Shown piece by piece: positions 8,282 to 15,422 of a DNA stretch of 30,289 nt. Where the stretch lies: NCBI GenBank assembly GCA_965603365.1, contig CBFDCR010000063.1, positions 1 through 30,289 of the forward strand, in the 5' to 3' direction. Under the pieces are notes generated by a model. It was not told where the DNA came from and did no database searches. It was given only the letters and a program-made list of their open reading frames with translations. Both the position numbers and the translations under genes were made by a program. The stretch's first letter is position 1. Each line of letters opens with the position of its first letter. This stretch comes from JAHELQ01 sp965603365 (lineage in GTDB: Bacteria > Acidobacteriota > Aminicenantia > UBA2199).

Positions 8282-9747
8282 AACAACGTTACACCATAGA
8301 TCCCATTACCCGTCTCGAGGGCCACGGCAAAATCGAGATTTTTTGCAAAGACGACGGCGATGTAGAAAACGTATATTTCCAGGTCCCGGAACTCCGGGGC
8401 TTTGAAAAATTCTGCGAAGGCCGACCTGTAGAAGAGTTATCCCAGATCGTCACCAAAATCTGCGGCGTTTGCCCCGGCTGCCACCACATGGCTTCCGGCA
8501 AGGCTGCCGATGCGGTATTCGGTGTTAAACCGACGTCCGCTGCAGCCAAAATACGGGAACTTTTCTTCATGGCCCACTTCGTTCACAGCCATATCGCCCA
8601 TTTTTATGCCCTGGCGGCCCCCGATTTCGTCGTCGGCCCCACCGCGCCCAAGGCGGAACGAAACGTCCTGGGGGTGATCGGTAAAGTAGGCAAGGAGATC
8701 GGCACCGAAGTGATCAAGCAGCGGCGCATCGCCCAGGAAATTCAGGCCCTGCTGGGCGGCCACCAGACCCACTGTGTGTTGGTGACCCCCGGCGGCGTGA
8801 GAAAAGGATTAACCGAAGAAGAACGCAAGGATCTCGAAGAAAAGGCCAAAGGCTTTGTGGAATTCGGCAAATTTTCACTGAAACTCTTTGACGATGTGGT
8901 ATTAAAGAACAAGGAATATGTCGATATCATCCTCAACGGTCCCTACTCTCTCACCATCCATTCAATGGGCCTGGTGGACGAGAACAATAAGGTCAACTTC
9001 TACGACGGCAAGGTCCGGGTAGTGGACACCGAGGGTAAGGAACACTGCAAATACGCGCCCGAAGAGTACCGCCAGTGGGTAGCGGAACGGGTGGAACCCT
9101 GGAGTTACCTGAAGTTCCCCTACCTGAAAAAGATCGGTTGGAAGGGGTTTGTGGACGGTCAGGATTCCGGCGTCTACCATGCTACCCCCCTGTCCCGTCT
9201 AAATGCCGCCGATGGTATGGCCACACCGCTGGCTCAAGAGGCTTACGAGAAGATGTACGACACCCTGGGCGGCAAACCGGTTCACGCCACATTGGCCATG
9301 CACTGGGCCCGGTTGATCGAGTTACTATACTCTGCCGAGAGGGCTTTAGAGCTGGTCCAGGATCCGGAAATTACCAGCGACGACCTGCAGGCCAAACTGG
9401 ACAAAACCCCCAAAGAGGGCGTCGGCATCGTGGAGGCCCAGCGGGGCACCCTGACCCACCATTACTGGACCGACGACAGGGGCATCGTTCAGAAGGTAAA
9501 CATCATCGTCGGCACCACCAACAACAACGCTCCCATCTGCATGTCTTTGAAAAAGGCAGCCCAGGGCCTGATCAAGAAAGGGGTGACCGTGGACGATGGT
9601 ATTCTGAATATGGTGGAGATGGCGTTTCGGGCCTATGACCCCTGTTTCTCCTGTGCCACCCACAGTCTACCGGGCAGAATGCCGCTGATCGTTAATTTCC
9701 GCGACAAGGACGGCAACATCCTGCGAACCGCCAAAAGGGATCGATAA
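8278..9747 (+). CDS. mvhA: [NiFe] hydrogenase large subunit, group 3c (MvhA-like)
   Basis: 489 residues; carries the NiFe catalytic site that splits or forms H2. Both nickel-binding motifs are intact: L1 as KICGVCPGCHH with C62 and C65, and L2 as DPCFSCATH with C456, C459 and H462. The 27 residues after H462 form the C-terminal extension normally removed by a maturation protease once nickel is in place, and two candidate proteases are encoded a few kilobases downstream. A lysine stands where L1 often has arginine. No terminator is evident; a convergent minus-strand gene begins 16 bases on. Confidence 0.95.
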   Translation: MKQRYTIDPITRLEGHGKIEIFCKDDGDVENVYFQVPELRGFEKFCEGRPVEELSQIVTKICGVCPGCHHMASGKAADAVFGVKPTSAAAKIRELFFMAHFVHSHIAHFYALAAPDFVVGPTAPKAERNVLGVIGKVGKEIGTEVIKQRRIAQEIQALLGGHQTHCVLVTPGGVRKGLTEEERKDLEEKAKGFVEFGKFSLKLFDDVVLKNKEYVDIILNGPYSLTIHSMGLVDENNKVNFYDGKVRVVDTEGKEHCKYAPEEYRQWVAERVEPWSYLKFPYLKKIGWKGFVDGQDSGVYHATPLSRLNAADGMATPLAQEAYEKMYDTLGGKPVHATLAMHWARLIELLYSAERALELVQDPEITSDDLQAKLDKTPKEGVGIVEAQRGTLTHHYWTDDRGIVQKVNIIVGTTNNNAPICMSLKKAAQGLIKKGVTVDDGILNMVEMAFRAYDPCFSCATHSLPGRMPLIVNFRDKDGNILRTAKRDR

Positions 9748-9763
9748 CAGTTAAATCAAAACT

Positions 9764-10009
9764 TTATTCTTGCCCAGGTTTCGTCGGCCCCAGATAGAGA
9801 TTGGCCCAGATCAAGAGGGCGGAAACCAGAATGATGGCCGCCTTCTGTTCCCCCCGGCTTACCCGGTCGGTTATCAACACAAACACCATAAAGCCGACTA
9901 AAACAGCCACCAACAATTTGGACGTGAGCGGATAGCCCTGGCGCCGCAGCCAGACGATCTCCAGTGCCAGCACCAATACAACCACAATTATGCCTATAAT
10001 GACATCCAT
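9764..10009 (-). CDS. Small two-to-three-helix membrane protein, unknown
   Basis: 81 residues. Three hydrophobic stretches are visible: residues 3-20 (IIGIIVVVLVLALEIVWL), 31-46 (KLLVAVLVGFMVFVLI) and 58-72 (AAIILVSALLIWANLYL). I do not recognise the family. It starts 9 bases after the stop of the upstream small gene and is probably cotranscribed with it from the promoter at 10388-10417. Its 3' end faces mvhA with only 16 bases between them. Confidence 0.55.
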   Translation of the reverse strand: MDVIIGIIVVVLVLALEIVWLRRQGYPLTSKLLVAVLVGFMVFVLITDRVSRGEQKAAIILVSALLIWANLYLGPTKPGQE

Positions 10010-10018
10010 TTCTATACC

Positions 10019-10342
10019 TTAAGCGATGGACTTGCGGATCTTGCGCTTCCATCCGTGAATTTGCCGCCGGATTTTTTTCAATTCAGCATGGTCGTGAGCG
10101 GACAAGGCCTCACCCCTCTTTTTCTTTAAGCCCCTGATTTTAGCTTTTACAGCCGCCTTGTTGATACCCATCACTTCGTGGTGCTCATGCTTATCGATAG
10201 CGAGAGCCTGGCAAAGGGCATCCAGCAGATGCTCTTTGTTTAACTGGGTATAGCCCTGCACCGCTTCGTGCTCGATATCTTTGGCAATTTCCCGTAATTC
10301 GGCCACTGTCTTCTTCTTGAGTTCATCATACGTATATGCCAT
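10019..10342 (-). CDS. Small basic helical protein with Rho-N/SAP-like N terminus
   Basis: 107 residues from the ATG at 10342, which I prefer over the in-frame ATG at 10360 because a strong ribosome site (GAGGAGG, complement of 10352-10358) lies between them. Residues 1-55 (YDELKKKTVAELREIAKDI...HLLDALCQAL) resemble a Rho N-terminal or SAP-like helix-extension-helix that binds nucleic acid. Residues 65-107 are strongly basic and helical (GLKKKRGEAL, KIRRQIHGWKRKIRK). A role in RNA or DNA binding is an inference. Confidence 0.7.
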   Translation of the reverse strand: MAYTYDELKKKTVAELREIAKDIEHEAVQGYTQLNKEHLLDALCQALAIDKHEHHEVMGINKAAVKAKIRGLKKKRGEALSAHDHAELKKIRRQIHGWKRKIRKSIA

Positions 10343-10387
10343 AACGATACGCCTCCTCATAGCGGATTATCAACCGTAGCAGAAGAA

Positions 10388-10417
10388 ATTTTAGTCTAAA
10401 TACCCCCCAAAAGTCAA
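10388..10417 (-). promoter_or_regulatory. Promoter for the small-gene pair
   Basis: On the minus strand TTGACT (10412-10417), 18-base spacer, TAAAAT (10388-10393). The start would fall near 10381, about 40 bases before the chosen ATG. The TTGACT with 18-base spacing matches the layout seen before hdrA. Confidence 0.5.
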
Positions 10418-10493
10418 CCGATCCTTCTCAAAAAAAACAGAAATGCTGGAAAAAATGAAATGGTGGAGTGATGGAATATTGGAATAAGGGGTT

Positions 10494-11195
10494 TTAGGAA
10501 TCGGGAAGCAGATCTTCCAGGTGGATGAAATCAACCGAAAATTTGGCCTCTAAGGCGTGGCGGGCCAGATCCACCACCGGGCACGGCGACACAGCGATGA
10601 TGATCGAATCGGACGTGGCGATCATGCCGTCGGTCTTCCGCTTTAACTCGTAATCCGCCGACCTGGCCAACACTACCGTCCCCTTTATAGCCAATCCCGC
10701 CATCTTCTGTTCCATTTCCTTCATGTGCAGCCCGCTGTGGGAAACGGGACTGTCCAGGTAGATGGTGAGAAAATCGCTCCCTTCGGTTTTGAGCCAATCC
10801 AGGAGTAAATCAACGGCCCGCTCAAAAACATCTTTGTCCCTGATGCTGCCGTAGTTTTCACCCACATCCCGCAGTATGCCGTCATTGGCAATAAAAACCA
10901 TCTTTCCCAAAAAATAGTTCATCACCGTCAGTAACACGTTGTAACCATCGATATAGATTTTCTCCCCCCGGATATCCCGTCGAATCTTCGCTTTGCGGCT
11001 GCGGGCATTGGCTTGCGAGGCGATACCCCGAAACAAAATTTGCCGCTGGTTGCGGCTGAGGCGGTAACGGTCGCCGATCACCTTGAGGATCGGCCTTTCC
11101 GGGTAATCGCGATTGAGCAAATAAGAATAATCCCGGGCCGCCGCCCGGAACAATTCACCCAATTTTAAATGGGATTGAGTCTTGTTTTTTGGCAC
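10494..11195 (-). CDS. DUF434/DUF5616-type protein
   Basis: 233 residues, GTG start at 11195 (no better in-frame start upstream). The N-terminal 70 residues (ELFRAAARDYSYLLNRDYP...LKVIGDRYRLSRNQRQILFRG) fit the DUF434 pattern. The rest (from about 78: KIYIDGYNVLLTVMNYFLGK, ...DFLTIYLDSPVSHSGLHMKEME, ...ATSDSIIIAV) fits the DUF5616 domain, with conserved acidic residues that recall a PIN/NYN nuclease-like fold. Such proteins are scattered among anaerobes and archaea; the function is unknown to me. It lies ten bases from the next minus-strand gene upstream and probably forms an operon with it. Confidence 0.75.
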   Translation of the reverse strand: MPKNKTQSHLKLGELFRAAARDYSYLLNRDYPERPILKVIGDRYRLSRNQRQILFRGIASQANARSRKAKIRRDIRGEKIYIDGYNVLLTVMNYFLGKMVFIANDGILRDVGENYGSIRDKDVFERAVDLLLDWLKTEGSDFLTIYLDSPVSHSGLHMKEMEQKMAGLAIKGTVVLARSADYELKRKTDGMIATSDSIIIAVSPCPVVDLARHALEAKFSVDFIHLEDLLPDS

Positions 11196-11205
11196 AATGA
11201 TGTCT

Positions 11206-11745
11206 TTACTTTTGTCTCAGCTTTCTCTGCTTTTGTCTAAGAAGCCATACTGTAATTATAATCAATAAACCGATTAATATGGCCCCCCCGCCTATTATCG
11301 TCTCTCTGGAACACAGAGCAATCACTATTCCTGCGACCAAAAGTATTATGCCAGCAACAAACTGTATAATTATGCCCACCCCCAGACTTTCAACCATTCT
11401 TCGTTTACTTTTACTCTTTTTACCCTCCAGAGATTCCCTGGAGGTAAAACTTGTGAACGTTTTTAATAATTCTTTGGCTTCCAGAACATCCTGCTTTCGC
11501 ACGAATAAACGGGTGACCCTCTTGAATCGGTACTCCACCGGAAGGACATCGATTCCATTCTTAGCCAGAAAGGCCACAACCGCGGCAGCATATCCGGGAT
11601 CCTGGAATTTGCCAATACCAACCAGATCGAGATTTTCGGTCTTCTGCTCCACTCTGGGCATCGTAATTCTGACCAGTTTAACCTGACACTCAGGACACAC
11701 TTCCACATCCTTCGAATATTCGCGTCTACAATTAGGGCAAAACAT
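11206..11745 (-). CDS. Zinc-ribbon/DUF2007-type membrane protein
   Basis: 179 residues from the ATG at 11745, chosen because AGGAGG (complement of 11751-11756) sits five bases before it; an in-frame ATG further upstream (11823) lacks such a site. Residues 2-20 hold a CxxC...CxxC zinc ribbon (FCPNCRREY...CPECQVKL). A DUF2007-like region follows (about 38-90), with the pattern LVGIGKFQDPGYAAAVVAFL...VLPVEYRFKRVTRLFVRKQDVLEAKELL. Two membrane helices lie at about 125-145 and 150-168. Function unknown; such proteins are often housekeeping genes of unclear role. Confidence 0.72.
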   Translation of the reverse strand: MFCPNCRREYSKDVEVCPECQVKLVRITMPRVEQKTENLDLVGIGKFQDPGYAAAVVAFLAKNGIDVLPVEYRFKRVTRLFVRKQDVLEAKELLKTFTSFTSRESLEGKKSKSKRRMVESLGVGIIIQFVAGIILLVAGIVIALCSRETIIGGGAILIGLLIIITVWLLRQKQRKLRQK

Positions 11746-11982
11746 ACATTCCTCCTTTCTAATGGCCATTCTGCCAATTTCCATGAGCAAGCTGCCGCCC
11801 CTGTACTCTTGACTCGGCCTCACAACACATTCTCAGAAGTTTCACCCCCGAAAAAATCGAAAGCTTAAAAATAATTATTACCATAAATCAACTGGTTTTT
11901 CAACACAAATTCTCGTCTTAATTCTGTATCGCATAGAGTCTTTGTGGTACAATAAGATCTTCAGGTTATATCGAGGTTTTTT

Positions 11983-12459
11983 ATGGAGCAGAAAAATTTG
12001 ATTTTGGGTGTCGGCAATGAAATTTTGATGGACGACGGTATCGGGCCGAAACTGGTGGAGGAGTTGAAGCAGAAAGAGCCCATACCGGGAACCACCTACC
12101 AGGCCATCTGCCTGGGGGGGCTGGATATAGTGGAGTCGATTCAGGGTTACCAGACCGTTGTGTTTGTGGATGCCATCAAAACCGAGGGCGGCGTCCCCGG
12201 AACCGTCTACCAATTTACCACCCGGGACTTCCAGGAGACCCTTCACCTTTCCAACCTCCACGATATATCCTTCCTGACCGCCATCGAATTGGGTCGAAAT
12301 CTGGATATGGAAATTCCGGAAAACATCCACATCATCGCCATCGAGATCGTGGAGGACACTATATTTGGCGAATCCTTCACCCCGGATATAGAGGCACGAT
12401 ATGCTGAAATTTACAACACCGTAAGCCAGATCGTTCAAAGACTCTTTCTATCAAAATAG
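11983..12459 (+). CDS. [NiFe] hydrogenase maturation protease (HycI/HoxW-like)
   Basis: 158 residues. These endopeptidases bind the nickel of a nearly finished large subunit and cut off its C-terminal tail. The family opening LGVGNEILMDDGIGPKLVEEL is present, with the metal-binding acidic residue in D-D-G-I-G, then the VFVDAI strand with its aspartate, and a histidine in LHDISFL. A weak ribosome site (GAGG) precedes the ATG, and TACAAT at 11948-11953 is a possible -10 element without a clear -35. It differs strongly from the second protease gene 240 bases downstream. MvhA is the only large subunit in view, so MvhA is a likely but unproven substrate. Confidence 0.88.
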   Translation: MEQKNLILGVGNEILMDDGIGPKLVEELKQKEPIPGTTYQAICLGGLDIVESIQGYQTVVFVDAIKTEGGVPGTVYQFTTRDFQETLHLSNLHDISFLTAIELGRNLDMEIPENIHIIAIEIVEDTIFGESFTPDIEARYAEIYNTVSQIVQRLFLSK

Positions 12460-12699
12460 CCGACGCCGATTTCAACACCTCTCTTACCTCATGCATATAA
12501 TATAATAAGGTAAGCGCCCCCGCCTGTCAAGGAAAAGGTGGAGCGGGCTCCAGGGAAGAATTTTGGGGGGTAGTCTTGGCAGAAATGCGATTGACATGGG
12601 CGGCCATCCTGTTATAATTGGAAACAAAGAATAAAAAGCGATTCCCCAAAAGAACTTCATTTTTAGGAGTAAGAATATGGAAATCCTCAGGCGAGTGTC
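12460..12699 (+). promoter_or_regulatory. Promoter and 8-codon leader ORF before the maturation operon
   Basis: TTGACA (12591-12596), 16-base spacer, TATAAT (12613-12618): a near-consensus promoter. The leader contains AGGAG (12665-12669) placed seven bases before an ATG at 12677, which opens an 8-codon reading frame (MEILRRVS) whose TGA overlaps the protease ATG at 12700 as ATGA. The protease itself has only a weak ribosome site (AGGCG, 12689-12693), so translation may be coupled to the leader peptide. Further upstream a 7-bp inverted repeat (CTTACCT 12483-12489, AGGTAAG 12508-12514) encloses an AT-rich spacer. Confidence 0.6.
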
Positions 12700-13194
12700 A
12701 TGAAACGACAAAAAACGGCAGTCATCGGGCTGGGTAACTATTTATTGGCCGACGAGGGAGCCGGTATTCATGCCGTCCACCTGCTGGAAGAGAAGCTGAA
12801 GGATAGGGAATCGGAGCCATTGGCCGTCGATGTGATCGAAGGCGGAACACCCGGCTTTAACCTGCTCCACCAATTTGATGAAAGAGAAAAGATCATCTTT
12901 ATTGACGCCGGAGACTGTGGACTAAAACCCGGCGAATTCACCCGCTTCACCCCCCATGAAGTTACCAGCCTAAAGAAACCCAGGGGCTACTCGCTGCATG
13001 AATTCGATCTGATCGGCTTCCTGGAGTTTGCCGAAGGCCTCAATAAAATCCAGAACGTGGACATCGTGATCTACTGCATCCAACCGGCGGAAATCAAGAT
13101 GACAGAAAAGCTCAGTCCTGCCGTCAAAAAATCCCTTCCCTTTCTGGTGGAAAAGGTTTATAATGAACTAATAAAAGGAAACGACCATGCATGA
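12700..13194 (+). CDS. [NiFe] hydrogenase maturation protease (HyaD/HupD-like)
   Basis: 164 residues. The family pattern is clear: GLGNYLLADEGAGIHAVHLL with the metal-binding glutamate, VIEGGTPGFNLL, IIFIDAGDCGLKPGEF with its aspartate, and a histidine in SLHEFDL. These three side chains bind nickel in the HybD structure. The stop codon overlaps the start of the HypA-kinase gene by eight bases. It is the first gene of an operon that runs to hypB. It resembles proteases of other hydrogenase types more than the first protease does, so the two may differ in substrate or act on a second hydrogenase outside this window. Confidence 0.9.
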   Translation: MKRQKTAVIGLGNYLLADEGAGIHAVHLLEEKLKDRESEPLAVDVIEGGTPGFNLLHQFDEREKIIFIDAGDCGLKPGEFTRFTPHEVTSLKKPRGYSLHEFDLIGFLEFAEGLNKIQNVDIVIYCIQPAEIKMTEKLSPAVKKSLPFLVEKVYNELIKGNDHA

Positions 13195-14284
13195 ATTTGC
13201 CCTGGCTCAGGACATTGTCGATACCATCCGCAAAGAGGTCACCGAAGACCTTGAGAAAATTTTAGTCATCAACATCGATGTGGGCGCTTTCTCCGGTGTC
13301 GTGGTGGACTCGCTGGATTTTGGATTAAGAGCTATTTTGCCAGGGGGAAGCAACGGCCGCATCAACATCACCATCAATACCGTGCCCACCGTTGCCGCCT
13401 GTGAATGCGGCAACAAGTATAACCTGCAGGACATCTTTGAGAGCTGCCCTGCCTGCCAATCCTACGATCGAAAATTAATTTCCGGCACCGATATCATCAT
13501 CAAATCTGTCGAAATCGACGAGCCTGATGATGCCGACACACCGGCGCTTAGTAATCCCACCCATGATGAAGTAGACCCGCCTGACGGCCACATTGCCGAA
13601 AATCGAAAAATCCTGGCCACCATGGCCCACGAAATCAAGGCTCCCTTATCCGCCATTAGCAGCTTGCTCAGTGTCATCGACAAAGGGTACGTCACCGATC
13701 CGGAAAAATCAAAAGAATTGGTCTCCCGGGCCAAACGGAAAGCCGAAATCCTCATCAAGATGCTGGACGACATCCTTGATTACGCCATGCTCGCCAATAA
13801 AACCTCAATGAAGCGGGAGAGGTTGGACATCATCTCCGTGGTGGACGAATCTATCTCCATGATGAAGCCCTACGCGGACCAGAGAAACGTCAGAATCGTG
13901 GACAGCCGCGCCTGCCAGGGAGTCAAATATGTGTACGGTAACTACACCTTCCTGCTGCGGGTATTTAATAACCTGACCATGAACGCCATCAAATACAATA
14001 AGGAAGGAGGTAAAATACAATTTATATGCCGGGAGATCAAAGAGGAAGAAAGAATGATCGTTAAAGTCAGGGATACAGGGATAGGCATCTCTGGAGAGGA
14101 TTTGCAGCATGTATTCCACATTTTCGAGCGGGGGGAAACCGCCCGCAAAAATATCGACGGCAGCCTGGGCCTGGGGTTGTCCCTGGTCAAACAGATTGTA
14201 GAGGACCATGAAGGCTCCATCGACATATCCAGCAAGGTGAATGTCGGTACCACTGTAACTGTATCACTGCCTTTATTGAAATAG
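13187..14284 (+). CDS. hypA: HypA nickel chaperone fused to a histidine kinase
   Basis: 365 residues in one uninterrupted frame. Residues 1-110 are HypA, which delivers nickel to the hydrogenase large subunit: the MHE start with nickel-ligand H2, the IDVGAFSGVVVDSLDFGL core, and a zinc site of C72-x-C74 and C87-x2-C90 (the first pair is CxC, where CxxC is more usual). Residues 111-138 are a polar, acidic linker. Residues 139-365 are a full histidine kinase: H-box with H148 in MAHEIKAPLS, N-box with N266 in NLTMNAIKYN, G1 as DTGIGI from D296, and G2 as GLGLGL at about 327-332. No membrane segment is present, so the kinase is cytoplasmic. HypA is normally about 115 residues and stands alone. 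The receiver gene follows after eight bases and hypB after that. Both domains look functional; that HypA acts as the kinase's sensor is an inference. Confidence 0.95.
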   Translation: MHEFALAQDIVDTIRKEVTEDLEKILVINIDVGAFSGVVVDSLDFGLRAILPGGSNGRINITINTVPTVAACECGNKYNLQDIFESCPACQSYDRKLISGTDIIIKSVEIDEPDDADTPALSNPTHDEVDPPDGHIAENRKILATMAHEIKAPLSAISSLLSVIDKGYVTDPEKSKELVSRAKRKAEILIKMLDDILDYAMLANKTSMKRERLDIISVVDESISMMKPYADQRNVRIVDSRACQGVKYVYGNYTFLLRVFNNLTMNAIKYNKEGGKIQFICREIKEEERMIVKVRDTGIGISGEDLQHVFHIFERGETARKNIDGSLGLGLSLVKQIVEDHEGSIDISSKVNVGTTVTVSLPLLK

Positions 14285-14292
14285 GAGGGACA

Positions 14293-14676
14293 ATGAGTAG
14301 AATAGTACTGGTTGTTGAAGACGATATAGATGTTCTGGAGGCCCACCAGATCGTTCTGGAACACAGCAATTACGAGGTCGTCACTGCCACCAATATCAAG
14401 GTGGCGGAAGAGGTTATGGAACATAATAAAATCGACCTCATCATCTTAGATGTGATGATGGAAAAGTCCTCTGATGGCTTTAACTTTGCCCAATTTGTGA
14501 AAATGGATCAGCGTTTCAAACATATCCCCATTATCATGGCTACAGCCGTGAATAAACGAACCAAATTCAAATTTGACATCAAACAGAATGGCAATTTCTT
14601 GCCGGTAGAGAAATTCATGGAAAAGCCCATTGACCCCGATGACCTGATTGCCACCATTCGGGGACTGCTAAAATAG
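14293..14676 (+). CDS. Receiver-only response regulator
   Basis: 127 residues, a single receiver domain with no output domain. The acidic pocket (E9, D10, D11), the phospho-acceptor D53 in LIILDVMM, T84 in IIMATAV and K111 in EKPID are all in place. A good ribosome site (GGAGGG) lies just after the kinase stop, so it should be made together with the HypA-kinase and is its probable phosphate acceptor. Lacking DNA-binding parts, it should act through protein contact, and the next gene, hypB, is an obvious candidate partner; that is inference. Confidence 0.92.
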   Translation: MSRIVLVVEDDIDVLEAHQIVLEHSNYEVVTATNIKVAEEVMEHNKIDLIILDVMMEKSSDGFNFAQFVKMDQRFKHIPIIMATAVNKRTKFKFDIKQNGNFLPVEKFMEKPIDPDDLIATIRGLLK

Positions 14677-14703
14677 AGATCATTCAAGAAGAGGATTCGA
14701 ACC

Positions 14704-15357
14704 ATGCCTAAGAAAAAAAATTTGAACATTTCCGCTTATGACCGGAATCAAATCATCGCCGATGAAAACCGAAAGTTCTTTTTTGATCATGGTATCTTTA
14801 CCATTAACATGATCGGTTCACCGGGATGCGGGAAAACATCCATACTGGAATACACCGTCAGCCATTTCCAGGAGAGTTTTGCCGTGATCGTGGGCGACGT
14901 CAAGACCGCTCTCGATTCGGACCGATTGATCCAATCGGGCCAGGCCAATGCCCATGCCATCGAAACCGGCGGCGGCTGCCACCTCACCGCCCAGATGATC
15001 CAGGAGAAAATCAAAAAAATCGATTTTAAGAACATCCATTACCTTTTTATCGAGAACGTAGGCAACCTGGTCTGTCCCTCCGGTTTCGATTTGGGAGAGA
15101 ATTTTAAAGTGGCAGTACTCAGCATTCCCGAGGGGGACGAAAAGGTGCGCAAGTATCCCTCCCTCTTTATACGGGCTGCAGCGGTGATCATCAACAAGAT
15201 CGATTTGCTGGAGATTCTGGATTACGATATTGAGCGGGTCAAACAGGACTGCCGCCTGCATAATCCCAGGGTGCAGATTTTTGAAACCTCCACCAAAACC
15301 GGCAAAGGCTTCGACCAATGGTTTGCCTTCTTGAAAGAACAGCGCAAATATTTTTAA
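14704..15357 (+). CDS. hypB: HypB, GTPase for hydrogenase nickel insertion
   Basis: 217 residues, the usual core length. HypB uses GTP hydrolysis to drive nickel transfer with HypA. Motifs: P-loop GSPGCGKTS, a switch-like block VGDVKTALDSDRL, ETGGGCHLTA carrying the cysteine and histidine of the dimer-interface metal site, IENVGNLVCP, and the guanine-specificity motif NKIDLL. There is no histidine-rich or extra N-terminal metal-binding extension. The block ETGGGCH differs slightly from the common TGKGCH. It ends the operon of protease, HypA-kinase and receiver. HypC, D, E and F are not in the window. Confidence 0.94.
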   Translation: MPKKKNLNISAYDRNQIIADENRKFFFDHGIFTINMIGSPGCGKTSILEYTVSHFQESFAVIVGDVKTALDSDRLIQSGQANAHAIETGGGCHLTAQMIQEKIKKIDFKNIHYLFIENVGNLVCPSGFDLGENFKVAVLSIPEGDEKVRKYPSLFIRAAAVIINKIDLLEILDYDIERVKQDCRLHNPRVQIFETSTKTGKGFDQWFAFLKEQRKYF

Positions 15358-15422
15358 GTTTAAGGTAGTCAACGTTAAATTTTATTCTATACACATTGTT
15401 GTTAAACATTAAGGAGGAAAAA

